In this document: in pieces, positions 8,223 to 16,903 of the stretch
How the letters are laid out: the number at the start of each line of letters is the position of its first letter
Numbering within the stretch: the first letter of the stretch is position 1
Source: Novosphingobium marinum
GTDB lineage: Bacteria > Pseudomonadota > Alphaproteobacteria > Sphingomonadales > Sphingomonadaceae
Reading direction: 5' to 3'
DNA length: 64,000 nucleotides
Assembly (NCBI RefSeq): GCF_013408095.1
Contig: NZ_JACBZF010000002.1
Span: 1-64,000, forward strand
The notes under the pieces: generated by a model
Database searches by the model: none
What the model was told of the DNA's origin: nothing
Seen by the model: the letters and a program-made list of their open reading frames with translations, nothing else
Translations under genes and position numbers: made by a program

Positions 8223-9602
8223 ATGCGGGCAAAGCCCTCGATCGGCAGGATGGCGCCGTGCCTCCTGGCCGCTCTCGCCCTGTCGGCGTGCGCGACGACG
8301 GGAACGACGAAGAACAGCTCGGCTGCCACCAACGGCGGTGCACCCTATTCGTCGACCTACCGTGCCTATCCCGGCGCGCCGACCGCGCTTGTCGGAGCCA
8401 CCGTCTTCGACGGGGCCGGCGGACGCATCGAGAACGGGACGGTGCTTTTCGCAGGCGGTGAAGTGGTAGCGGTCGGCGGCGCGGATCTTGCCGTCCCTTC
8501 CGGCTACACGCGGATCGATGGAACCGGGAAGTTCGTCACTCCCGGAATAATCGATGCGCACTCGCACCTCGGCGACTATCCGACTCCGTCGGTGGACGCG
8601 CATTCCGACGGCAACGAGGCGACAAGTCCGACGACGCCAGAAGTCTGGGCCGAACACAGCGTCTGGCCGCAGGATCCCGGCTTCAGCCGCGCGATGGCCA
8701 ACGGCGGCATTACCAGCCTGATGATCCTGCCCGGTTCGGCGAACCTCATGGGCGGGCGTTCGGTGACGCTGAAAAACGTGCCTTCGCGCACGGTACAGGG
8801 CATGAAGTTTCCCGGCGCACCCTATTCGATGAAGATGGCCTGCGGCGAAAACCCCAAGCGCGTCTACGGCAGCCGTCGCCAGGCTCCCTCGACCCGCATG
8901 GGCAATTTCGCGGTCAATCGGCAGACATGGCTCGACGCGAAGAAGTACGCGGAGGAAGACAGCCCCGATCGCGATCTCGCCAAGGAGACTTTGGTGGGCG
9001 TGCTCGACGGGGAAATCCTGATCCAGAACCACTGCTACCGCGCCGACGAGATGGCGCTCGTTCTCGATATGGCGAAGGAGATGGGCTACAAGGTCGCTGC
9101 CTTCCACCATGCCGTTGAGAGCTACAAGATTGCCGACCTCCTGCGCGAGGCCGACGTGTGCTCCGCCGTCTGGGCGGACTGGTACGGTTTCAAGATGGAA
9201 GCCTACGACGGAATTCCGGAAAACGCCGCGCTGATCCACAAGGAGGGCGCCTGTGTCGTCATCCACTCGGATAGCGAGAACGGCATCCAGCGCCTCAACC
9301 AGGAAGCGGCGAAGGCGCAGGCCGACGGACGCCGCATCGGCATCGACATTCCCGATGCGGAGGTGATTCGCTGGATCACGCTCAATCCCGCCAGGGCAAT
9401 GGGCATCGATGCGCGGACGGGAAGCCTGCAGCAGGGCAAGATGGCCGACGTGGTGCTGTGGAACGGCGACCCCCTCTCGATCTATTCGCGGCCAGAGAAA
9501 GTGTGGGTCGACGGAGCGCTGATGTACGACGCGCTCGACAGGAAGCGTCGCCCGGTCAGCGATTTCGAACTCGGCCAGCCCGGAGAAGGAGACGTCAAAT
9601 GA
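8223..9602 (+). CDS. Lipoprotein amidohydrolase (imidazolonepropionase-like family)
   Basis: Metal-dependent hydrolase of the amidohydrolase superfamily, probably anchored in the cell envelope. A lipobox LSAC ends at Cys23. The metal-binding HxH lies at residues 113-115 (IDAHSHLGDYP), later histidines at HCYRADE and AFHHAVE, and the metal Asp in VIHSDSENG. The C-terminal region TLNPARAMGIDARTGSL...GKMADVVLWNGDPL is the usual closing beta-sandwich. Length 459 residues. The stop overlaps the start of the next gene (ATGA), so the two are co-translated. Substrate unknown; peptide or cyclic amide hydrolysis is typical. Confidence 0.85.
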   Translation: MRAKPSIGRMAPCLLAALALSACATTGTTKNSSAATNGGAPYSSTYRAYPGAPTALVGATVFDGAGGRIENGTVLFAGGEVVAVGGADLAVPSGYTRIDGTGKFVTPGIIDAHSHLGDYPTPSVDAHSDGNEATSPTTPEVWAEHSVWPQDPGFSRAMANGGITSLMILPGSANLMGGRSVTLKNVPSRTVQGMKFPGAPYSMKMACGENPKRVYGSRRQAPSTRMGNFAVNRQTWLDAKKYAEEDSPDRDLAKETLVGVLDGEILIQNHCYRADEMALVLDMAKEMGYKVAAFHHAVESYKIADLLREADVCSAVWADWYGFKMEAYDGIPENAALIHKEGACVVIHSDSENGIQRLNQEAAKAQADGRRIGIDIPDAEVIRWITLNPARAMGIDARTGSLQQGKMADVVLWNGDPLSIYSRPEKVWVDGALMYDALDRKRRPVSDFELGQPGEGDVK

Positions 9603-10981
9603 GGATCGCGAGCGCTATCGCGTCGGCCCTCGCCGCTCTTTCCCTCGCTTCGGCAGCATCGGCGCAGGACTTCGCCATCACCGGCGCGACTGTCGCGACC
9701 GGGGACGGGTCGGAACCAATCGAGAACGGAACCGTCGTCGTTCGCGGTGGTCGGGTGGTCGCCGCAGGGAGCGGTGTCGCGATACCTGCCGGCATCCAGG
9801 TCTACGACGGATCGGGGACCTGGGTGACGCCGGGACTCTTCGCTGCCGCCACCGACCTCGGACTGTGGGACGTCGGCGCGGTTGCCGAGAGCAATGACGT
9901 TTCGGCAGGCAATGCGCCGTTTAGTGCAGCGCTCGACGTCGCGCCCGCGATCAACCCTGCCTCGCAGCACATAGCGATCAGCCGCGAGGGTGGCGTGACG
10001 CGTGCGACAGTCATGCCGGCAACCGGCTCCACGATCTTCGCAGGGCAAGGCGCGGTCATCGATCTCGGAGCCGACATGGATGCCGTGACGCGTCCGCGCG
10101 CATTCCAGTTCGTCGAGATGGGCGAATCGGGTGCCCGGCTGGCCGGAGGCAGCCGTACTGCGGCGCATGCACTCCTGCGTAGCGCCTTGCGCGAGGCGCG
10201 CGAGTACGGCGGCAGGGCCGGGATCGCGGGCGGCACCGGACGCCCGGCGGAAAGCCGCACGGGCGACGACCTGCCCATCGATCCAAGGCTGGCCGGACGC
10301 GACCAGGCGGATCGCAACTCGGACGTGCTGCTGACCCGCTTCGATGCGGCGGCGCTGGTGCCCGTGCTCGAAGGATCGCAGCCGCTCTACGTGCACGTCG
10401 AGCGTGCGGCCGACATTCGCTCGGCACTGGCGCTGACTCGCGAATTCCCGGGGCTCGACCTGGTGCTCGTCGGGGTGAGCGAGGGTTGGTTGGTGGCACG
10501 CGAAATCGCGGCGGCGGGGGTGCCCGTCATCACTATGCCGCTCACCGACCTGCCCGAGCGGTTCGAGGAACTGGCGGCGACCCAGTCGAACGCGGGCCGT
10601 ATGAAGGATGCAGGCGTCAAGGTGGCGATCGGCCTTCTCATGGGCATGAACCAGCCACGCTTCGCGCCCCAGCAGGCGGGCAACCTCGTCGCATTGAACA
10701 ATGTGCCGGGCGCGACCGGCATGACCTGGGGCGAGGCGTTCGCCGCGATCACATCGGTGCCTGCCGAAATCAGCGGCATGGGCGGGCGCGCAGGCGTGCT
10801 TCGCGCGGGCGCGATGGGCGACGTCGTCGTGTGGGACGGCGATCCGCTTGAAGTGAGCTCCGCCCCGGTGCGCGTGTTCATCGACGGGATCGAACAACCG
10901 CTCGACAACCACCAGAGCCGCCTTGCCGAACGGTACCGCGACCTCGACGAGAGCGACCTGCCCAAGGCCTACGACTGGTAG
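9599..10981 (+). CDS. Secreted amidohydrolase-fold protein lacking the metal site
   Basis: Partner of the preceding amidohydrolase, with the ATG at 9599 overlapping its TGA. The signal peptide is MRIASAIASALAALSLASAASAQ. The fold is recognisable (FAITGATVATGDGSEPIENG at the start, AGVLRAGAMGDVVVWDGDPLEVSS at the end). However, the segment that should read PGxxDxHxHLG is PGLFAAATDLG at residues 78-88, so both metal histidines are replaced by Ala84 and Asp86. The later HSD is replaced by a GVKVAIGL segment; a HVE remains. It is probably non-catalytic or works by another chemistry, perhaps as a subunit of the upstream enzyme. Length 460 residues. Confidence 0.8.
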   Translation: MRIASAIASALAALSLASAASAQDFAITGATVATGDGSEPIENGTVVVRGGRVVAAGSGVAIPAGIQVYDGSGTWVTPGLFAAATDLGLWDVGAVAESNDVSAGNAPFSAALDVAPAINPASQHIAISREGGVTRATVMPATGSTIFAGQGAVIDLGADMDAVTRPRAFQFVEMGESGARLAGGSRTAAHALLRSALREAREYGGRAGIAGGTGRPAESRTGDDLPIDPRLAGRDQADRNSDVLLTRFDAAALVPVLEGSQPLYVHVERAADIRSALALTREFPGLDLVLVGVSEGWLVAREIAAAGVPVITMPLTDLPERFEELAATQSNAGRMKDAGVKVAIGLLMGMNQPRFAPQQAGNLVALNNVPGATGMTWGEAFAAITSVPAEISGMGGRAGVLRAGAMGDVVVWDGDPLEVSSAPVRVFIDGIEQPLDNHQSRLAERYRDLDESDLPKAYDW

Positions 10982-11061
10982 GAGCGGTTCGAACCCTCAA
11001 ATCGCTTGTCGAAAAGACCGGTTTATGGCTTCCTTGTCCTTCCATGGAAGGGAGGGAAGCC

Positions 11062-11745
11062 ATGGCCGATCCGACAGTTTCGCTAGCGCTCGCCAATGCG
11101 GGCTTCGTAGGCACGCATTTCCTGATGTCCCATCCGCTGCGCGCCGGGATGGTCAAGACACTGGGCGAAAAGGGCTTTCTCGGCGTCTATTCGCTCGTGA
11201 GCCTGGCGTTCCTGGTGTGGGTGGTCCTTGCATTTCGCGCGGCCGAGCCGTTCCCACTCCTCTGGAACGGGCCGAACACCGTCATCTGGATCGTCGCGAG
11301 CCTGCTGACGATCCTTGCGCTGGTCCTCTTGCTCGGGTCACTCAGGGGAAATCCCGCACTGCCCGAAACGACAGACAGCGCCGTCGCCAGTGCCGAAGCG
11401 ACCGGCGTCTTCAAGGTGACGCGTCATCCGATGATGTGGGGTTTCGGCCTGTGGGCGCTGTCGCACATCCTCGTCTGGCCAAGCCCTCGAACGCTGATCA
11501 CGGCCAGTGCGATGGGCGTACTCGCCCTTGTCGGCGCGCACCTGCAGGACCGCAAGAAGGAACGGCTGCTCGGCGGTGCATGGCAAGGCTGGGAAGCGAA
11601 GACGAACTTCTGGCCGAAGATCGGCGAGCTCGGTTCGATAGGCTGGCGCGCGTGGCTGCACGGGATAGCCGCTTGGCTCGTCGTCACCTGGTTCCACGGC
11701 TGGATCGGCAACATGCCGGTCGGCGCATTCCGCTGGATCGGCTAG
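11062..11745 (+). CDS. NnrU family integral membrane protein
   Basis: A 227-residue protein with about six hydrophobic segments. It shows the NnrU/isoprenylcysteine-methyltransferase-like core: TGVFKVTRHPMMWGFGLWALSHI (the TRHPMMWG motif) and HLQDRKKERLLGGAWQGW. NnrU was first named from denitrification clusters, yet homologues are widespread with no fixed role. The ATG at 11062 has a GGGAGGGAAG ribosome site; an upstream in-frame ATG at 11044 lacks one. Convergent with dxs, whose stop is 11 bases away. Confidence 0.85.
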   Translation: MADPTVSLALANAGFVGTHFLMSHPLRAGMVKTLGEKGFLGVYSLVSLAFLVWVVLAFRAAEPFPLLWNGPNTVIWIVASLLTILALVLLLGSLRGNPALPETTDSAVASAEATGVFKVTRHPMMWGFGLWALSHILVWPSPRTLITASAMGVLALVGAHLQDRKKERLLGGAWQGWEAKTNFWPKIGELGSIGWRAWLHGIAAWLVVTWFHGWIGNMPVGAFRWIG

Positions 11746-11756
11746 CGGAGGGGCGC

Positions 11757-13679
11757 TCAGGCGCGCGCTTCGCGAACGCCCGCACTGTTGTGGCGCAGGG
11801 CCTTGAGCACCGTTTCGATGATCTGCGGACTGTTGAGACCGGCGGCATCATACTGCTTTTCGGGCTTGTCCTGATCCTGGAACAGATCGGGTAACCGCAT
11901 GGTTCGGATTTTCAGCCCGGCGTCGGTCAGCCCCTCGTCGCTCGCCATGGTGAGGACGTGCGCGCCGAGGCCGCCGATCGAGCCTTCCTCGATGGTCACG
12001 ACGACCTCGTGGCTGGTCATCAGCCGGCGAATCAGTTCCTCATCCAGCGGCTTGGCGAAGCGCAGGTCCGCGACCGTCGTCGAGAGGCCCTTGGCGTCGA
12101 GTTGATCGGCAGCCTTGATCGCCTCGCCCAGCCGCGTGCCGAGCGAAAGAAGGGCGATCTTCGAGCCCTCCCGCACGATCCGCCCCTTGCCGATGGCGAG
12201 CCTTTCCGGGTTCTCGGGAAGCTCGAGGCCAGTTCCCGAACCGCGCGGATAGCGGAAAGCGATCGGGCCGCCATCGTAGTGGGCGGCGGTATGGACCATG
12301 TGGACCAGTTCCGCCTCGTCGGCGGCGGCCATGACGACGAAGTTCGGCAGCGTCGAAAGATACGTGACGTCGAAAGAGCCTGCATGGGTCGCGCCGTCCG
12401 CTCCGACAAGGCCTGCGCGGTCGATGGCGAAGCGCACCGGAAGGTTCTGGATCGCAACGTCGTGTACGACCTGGTCGAATGCGCGTTGCAAAAAGGTCGA
12501 GTAGATCGCGCAGAACGGTCGCATTCCCTGCGCGGCAAGGCCGGCGGCGAACGTCACCGCGTGCTGTTCGGCGATTCCGACGTCGAAAGAGCGATCCGGG
12601 AATTCGTTGGCGAACTTGTCCACGCCGGTTCCCGAAGGCATCGCCGCCGTGATGGCGCAGACCCGCGTGTCGGCGCGCGCCTCCTTGATCAGCTGGCCGG
12701 CGAAGACGTTCGTGTAGCTTGGCGGTCCGCCCGCGCTCTTGGCCTGCTCGCCGGTGACGACGTCGAACTTCTGGACGCCGTGATACTTGTCAGCGCTTTG
12801 CTCGGCCGGACCGTAACCCTTGCCCTTCTGCGTCACGACATGGACGAGGCACGGGCCTTCCGGTGCGTCGCGCACGTTCTCCAGGATTGGGACGAGTTGA
12901 TCCATGTTGTGCCCGTCGATCGGTCCCACGTAGTAGAAGCCGAGCTCCTCGAACAGCGTGCCGCCCATGGCAAGGCCACGGGCGTATTCGTCGGTCTTGC
13001 GTGCCGCCTTGTGCAGCGGTTCGGGCAGTCGGCGCGAGATCTTCCGGGCGAAGTCGCGCATGTGCAGGAACTGCTGAGAGGACACCAGTCGTGCGAGGTA
13101 GGAAGAAAGCCCGCCGACCGGCGGCGCTATCGACATGTCGTTGTCGTTGAGAATGACGACGAGCCGGTTGCCGGCAGACCGCGCATTGTTCATCGCCTCA
13201 TAGGCCATGCCCGCGCTCATTGCGCCGTCGCCGATCACCGCGATGCCGCGACCGGGTTTGCCCGAAAGCCTGTTGGCGGTGGCGAAACCGAGCGCGGCGG
13301 AAATCGACGTCGAACTGTGTGCGGCTCCGAATGGATCGTATTCGCTTTCCGAACGCTTGGTGAAGCCGGACAGCCCGCCACCCTGCCGGAGAGTGCGGAT
13401 CCGGTCGCGTCGTCCGGTCAGGATCTTGTGAGGATAGGCCTGGTGGCCGACATCCCAGACGAGCCGGTCGTCGGGCGTGTTGAAAACATAGTGAATGGCG
13501 ACGGTCAGTTCGACGACACCGAGCCCCGAACCAAGGTGCCCGCCGGTCTGCCCGACGGCGGAAATCATCTCGCTGCGCAGTTCGTCCGCAAGCTGGCGAA
13601 GTTGGCCGGGTTCGAGTTTGCGAAGGTCGGACGGAATAGCGACCTTGTCGAGCAGGGGCGTTGCCGGATTGGCTGTCAT
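11757..13679 (-). CDS. dxs: 1-deoxy-D-xylulose-5-phosphate synthase
   Basis: First enzyme of the MEP isoprenoid pathway: it condenses pyruvate and glyceraldehyde 3-phosphate with thiamine diphosphate. It has 640 residues, the family size. The thiamine/Mg motif is [16 protein letters not shown], the N-terminal region carries [13 protein letters not shown], and the transketolase-like pyrimidine domain shows [23 protein letters not shown] with the catalytic Glu. The ATG at 13679 matches the usual N-terminus ([16 protein letters not shown]). In such bacteria it feeds carotenoids, hopanoids and ubiquinone. The Zur-like gene upstream reads in the same direction with 76 bases between. Confidence 0.96.
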   Translation of the reverse strand: MTANPATPLLDKVAIPSDLRKLEPGQLRQLADELRSEMISAVGQTGGHLGSGLGVVELTVAIHYVFNTPDDRLVWDVGHQAYPHKILTGRRDRIRTLRQGGGLSGFTKRSESEYDPFGAAHSSTSISAALGFATANRLSGKPGRGIAVIGDGAMSAGMAYEAMNNARSAGNRLVVILNDNDMSIAPPVGGLSSYLARLVSSQQFLHMRDFARKISRRLPEPLHKAARKTDEYARGLAMGGTLFEELGFYYVGPIDGHNMDQLVPILENVRDAPEGPCLVHVVTQKGKGYGPAEQSADKYHGVQKFDVVTGEQAKSAGGPPSYTNVFAGQLIKEARADTRVCAITAAMPSGTGVDKFANEFPDRSFDVGIAEQHAVTFAAGLAAQGMRPFCAIYSTFLQRAFDQVVHDVAIQNLPVRFAIDRAGLVGADGATHAGSFDVTYLSTLPNFVVMAAADEAELVHMVHTAAHYDGGPIAFRYPRGSGTGLELPENPERLAIGKGRIVREGSKIALLSLGTRLGEAIKAADQLDAKGLSTTVADLRFAKPLDEELIRRLMTSHEVVVTIEEGSIGGLGAHVLTMASDEGLTDAGLKIRTMRLPDLFQDQDKPEKQYDAAGLNSPQIIETVLKALRHNSAGVREARA

Positions 13680-13755
13680 GGTTCGGCTCTACACGGTCCG
13701 TCTGGCGCTGTCGACGTAACAGGTTTGCAATAAAAACGAGAGCATTGCGACCGTT

Positions 13756-14220
13756 TCAGGAACAGTCCGCGCACAGTCCGCGCAGCTCCACGACCGGCCT
13801 CACGTCTTCGAAGCCGGCATCATGCGCTGCCTGTACGAGCGAGCCGGTCAGGTGATCGTCATCGAGATGCACTGCCCGGCCGCAGGAGTCGCAGATCAGG
13901 AAAATGCAGTCGTGCCTGCAACCCGGATGCGTGTTCACGATGTAGGCGTTGGCGCTTTCCACCTTTCTTGCAAGATTCGTGCGCACGAACAGGTCGAGGA
14001 TGCGATAGACGCTGTTGGGCGCGACACGCTTTCCCCTGAGCGAGGAGACGCTCTCCGCGAGATCGTATGCTGAAGTCGGCCTTGCGCAGTGCGCCAGGGC
14101 CTCGAATACGTCGGCGCGCATTTCGGTCCATTGCTCGTCAGCGCCGGTCAGGGCGGCGCGTGCCGCGGAAATGAGCCGCTCGCCGGAGTGTTCGTCATGC
14201 GTATGCTGCTGAGTTGCCAT
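13756..14220 (-). CDS. zur: Fur-family regulator, probably Zur
   Basis: A 154-residue metal-dependent repressor of the Fur family. The N-terminal winged helix includes RADVFEALAHCARPTSAYDLAESVSSLRGKRVAPNSVYRILDLF. The C-terminal dimerisation and zinc domain holds HPGCRHDCIFLICDSCGRAVHLDDD and a terminal GLCADC, giving the two CxxC pairs (CDSC and CADC) that bind structural zinc. The spacing resembles Zur more than Fur or PerR. The His/Asp-rich N-terminus (TQQHTHDEH) may also bind metal. No zinc transport genes are nearby, so the metal is inferred from the family only. Confidence 0.8.
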   Translation of the reverse strand: MATQQHTHDEHSGERLISAARAALTGADEQWTEMRADVFEALAHCARPTSAYDLAESVSSLRGKRVAPNSVYRILDLFVRTNLARKVESANAYIVNTHPGCRHDCIFLICDSCGRAVHLDDDHLTGSLVQAAHDAGFEDVRPVVELRGLCADCS

Positions 14221-14260
14221 TCCGGTACGATATAGTCACACCGCGCGCGAATGGCGAATC

Positions 14261-14935
14261 TCAGTCGCGTGTGAAGCTGGCCTTGTAGACGCCGGGATAC
14301 ATTTTCGAGAGCGCCCTCACCTTCGGGGCGTCCCAGCGCACGATGTACCCATGCTTCGGGTTCTTTGCCATGAAGTCCTGATGATAGGCCTCCGCAGGGT
14401 AGAATTTGCGCGGGCTTTCGATTTTCGTCACGATCGGCTTGTCCCACAGCTTCGCCGAACCGAGTTGCTTGAGATAGGCCTGCGCCACCTTGCGCTGCTC
14501 GGCGCTCAGGGGGACGATGGCGGATCGGTAATGGGCTCCCACGTCCGGACCCTGCCGATTGCGCTGGGTGGGGTCTGTCACGACCGAGAAAAGAATACGG
14601 AGTAGCTGGTCATAGCGGATCACGGAAGGATCGTAGACGACCTTCACGGCTTCCGCGTGCTGCGTCATGCCTGACGAAACGACGTCGTACCGTGCCGAAG
14701 CCGCCTTCCCGCCGTGATAGCCGGAGACCGCGCTCTTTACCCCTTTGACATGGCTGAAAACGCCTTCGACGCCCCAGAAGCAGCCACCGGCGAAAATCGC
14801 GGTGCTGAGCTTGCCGGTCTCCTGCGCCTTCACGCCAGCCACCGGCGCGCGCACCACCTTTTCGGCGGCGACCGCGGGCTGCTGACAGGCGGCCGCCAGC
14901 GCGAGGACGGGTGCCAGGAGTGCTGCACGCCTCAT
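14261..14935 (-). CDS. msrA: Peptide methionine sulfoxide reductase MsrA, exported
   Basis: Repairs methionine-S-sulfoxide in proteins. The catalytic motif GCFWG is present (STAIFAGGCFWGVEGVFSHVKGV), with SGYHGG, HAEAVKVVYDP and the YHQDF motif near the end. The N-terminus MRRAALLAPVLALAAACQQ is a signal peptide with a lipobox-like AAAC, so the enzyme is probably envelope-bound. The ATG at 14935 overlaps the stop of the 51-codon gene upstream, so the two are co-translated. Length 224 residues. Confidence 0.92.
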   Translation of the reverse strand: MRRAALLAPVLALAAACQQPAVAAEKVVRAPVAGVKAQETGKLSTAIFAGGCFWGVEGVFSHVKGVKSAVSGYHGGKAASARYDVVSSGMTQHAEAVKVVYDPSVIRYDQLLRILFSVVTDPTQRNRQGPDVGAHYRSAIVPLSAEQRKVAQAYLKQLGSAKLWDKPIVTKIESPRKFYPAEAYHQDFMAKNPKHGYIVRWDAPKVRALSKMYPGVYKASFTRD

Positions 14936-15087
14936 CGTGCTTCGACCGTCTCGGCATGGGCGGGTGCGACCATGCCATCGGCAAGACTGCTGCCGATCGA
15001 ACCATCCATGGTCGTGAAGACAAGGCCCGCTCCCACGGCGAACCCGATGACGAAGAAGCGGTAGAAGTCGGCCTTGAACAGTCCCAT
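14932..15087 (-). CDS. Small membrane-anchored protein (51 aa) coupled to msrA
   Basis: The frame from the ATG at 15087 reads MGLFKADFYRFFVIGFAVGA, continues through AGLVFTT and ends AHAETVEAR. Residues 7-27 are one hydrophobic helix preceded by Lys and Arg, so the protein is probably a single-pass inner-membrane protein with a short C-terminal tail. Its TGA overlaps the msrA ATG. It is too short to be recognised as a family. The coupling suggests expression together with the exported MsrA. Confidence 0.65.
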   Translation of the reverse strand: MGLFKADFYRFFVIGFAVGAGLVFTTMDGSIGSSLADGMVAPAHAETVEAR

Positions 15088-15230
15088 GGAAATGATCTTT
15101 TCGGTCTGGCGTGTTGTCTCGATGGCCGTCCGTCTCGCAGCAAAGGCCTTTCGCCGCGGTGAATTTCGGAGCCGACCGCGCGCAGTTGCGACGAACGGAA
15201 ATCAGTGCACGGCGAATCGAGCGGGCAAGA

Positions 15231-16823
15231 TCAATGCCGGAAGTGGCGCATCCCGGTAAACACCATCGCCAGTCCGGCCTCGTCGGCAGCCTCGATGACC
15301 TTGTCGTCTCGGATCGAGCCACCCGGCTGTATCACCGCCGTCGCTCCCGCCTCGGCAGCGGCGAGCAGGCCGTCCGGAAACGGGAAGAAGGCGTCGGACG
15401 CAACGGCGCTGCCGACGGTGCGCGGCTTTTCCCAGCCGTAGGTTTCGGCGGCCTCGGCGGCTTTCATCGCGGCAATGCGCGAGGAATCGCGGCGGTTCAT
15501 CTGGCCTGCTCCGATGCCGGCGGTTGCACCGTCCTTGGCATAGACGATGGCGTTGGACTTGACGTGGCGGGCGATAGTCCAGGCGAACAGGCAGTCGCGC
15601 AATTCCTGGTCGGTCGGTGCGCGCCGCGTCACGACCTTGAGAGCATCCGCGCCGATCGCCCCGTTGTCGCGCGACTGGACGAGCAGGCCTCCGGTAATCG
15701 GCTTGACCATCAGGCCGCCGCGACGCGGATCGGGCAGGTCGCCGGTGAGCAGGAGGCGAAGGTTCTTCTTCTTCGAGAATGCGGCAATGGCGGCTTCGTC
15801 GGCATCGGGTGCCACGACGACTTCGGTGAAGATTTCGCAGATGGCCTCGGCGGTGGGCCCGTCCAGCGGCACGTTGGTCGCGACGATCCCGCCGAACGCG
15901 GAAACCGAATCGCACTGCAATGCAGAGGTCCATGCCTCGAGCAGGCTGCTGCCCTGCGCGACACCGCAAGGGTTGGCGTGCTTGACGATCACGACGGCCG
16001 GGTCCTGACCGCCGAATTCCGCGGCGAGTTCATATGCAGCGTCGGCATCGGCGTAGTTGTTGTACGACAGGGCCTTGCCCTGGACTTGCCGTCCCTGCGC
16101 TATGCCCTGCGCATGCGGACCGACCGGCGTGTAGAGCGCGGCCCGCTGGTGCGGGTTTTCGCCGTAGCGCAGTTCCTCGACGCGCCGTCCGTTCACGCTC
16201 AGCATCTCGGGGAACATTTCGCCCTGATCGGCGAAGGCGAACCACTGGCTGATCATCGCATCGTATGCAGCGGTCGCAGCAAAGGCCCGCGCCGCCATCC
16301 TGCGCCGGAAATCGAACGATGTCGCGCCCTCGCCCGCCTCCAGCTCCGCAAGGAGCGCGGCATAGTCCGAAGGATCGGTCACGATGGTCACGTAACCGTG
16401 GTTCTTCGCCGCCGAACGCACCATCGAGGGGCCGCCGATGTCTATGTTCTCGATGATCGTATCGCGGTCCGCGCCCCTCATCACCGTCGCTTCGAACGGG
16501 TAGAGATTCACGACGACGAGATCGATCGCGCCGATTCCGTGCGCTTGCATGGCTTGCGCGTGCTCCGGATTGTCGCGGACGGCGAGAAGCCCGCCATGGA
16601 CCATCGGATGCAGCGTCTTGACCCTGCCGTCCATCATCTCCGGGAAACCCGTCACGTCCGAGATGTCCCGCACGTCGAGGCCGGCATCGCGCAGCGCCCT
16701 GGCGGTGCCTCCGGTGGAGACGAGTTCCACACCGCGTGCCGCCAGCGCCTTGCCCAGATCGGCCAGGCCGGTCTTGTCCGACACCGACAGGAGAGCGCGG
16801 CGAACTGGAACGGAATCGGTCAT
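15231..16823 (-). CDS. purH: Bifunctional AICAR transformylase / IMP cyclohydrolase
   Basis: Catalyses the last two steps of de novo IMP synthesis. The N-terminal MGS-like cyclohydrolase domain begins [22 protein letters not shown], with [13 protein letters not shown] and [20 protein letters not shown]. The transformylase domain carries [10 protein letters not shown] and ends with [21 protein letters not shown]. Length 530 residues, normal for the family. It follows the heparinase-like gene and rpe on the same strand with an 80-base gap. Confidence 0.97.
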   Translation of the reverse strand: MTDSVPVRRALLSVSDKTGLADLGKALAARGVELVSTGGTARALRDAGLDVRDISDVTGFPEMMDGRVKTLHPMVHGGLLAVRDNPEHAQAMQAHGIGAIDLVVVNLYPFEATVMRGADRDTIIENIDIGGPSMVRSAAKNHGYVTIVTDPSDYAALLAELEAGEGATSFDFRRRMAARAFAATAAYDAMISQWFAFADQGEMFPEMLSVNGRRVEELRYGENPHQRAALYTPVGPHAQGIAQGRQVQGKALSYNNYADADAAYELAAEFGGQDPAVVIVKHANPCGVAQGSSLLEAWTSALQCDSVSAFGGIVATNVPLDGPTAEAICEIFTEVVVAPDADEAAIAAFSKKKNLRLLLTGDLPDPRRGGLMVKPITGGLLVQSRDNGAIGADALKVVTRRAPTDQELRDCLFAWTIARHVKSNAIVYAKDGATAGIGAGQMNRRDSSRIAAMKAAEAAETYGWEKPRTVGSAVASDAFFPFPDGLLAAAEAGATAVIQPGGSIRDDKVIEAADEAGLAMVFTGMRHFRH

Positions 16824-16903
16824 GGGAAAGCGGCCTCGGCTGTAAGGTGATGGGCGTCCCTATAACCGCAGATGCGGACGGGCAACCCGCGGCGAGGCCG
16901 CGC

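Noticed and set aside
11958..13733. 591-codon open frame opposite dxs
   Set aside because: Antisense shadow of dxs with no recognisable domain.
15088..15230. Long N-terminal extension of msrA up to 15322
   Set aside because: That part of the frame overlaps the purH 3' end and reads as non-protein; the ATG at 14935 begins a proper signal peptide and is coupled to the small ORF.
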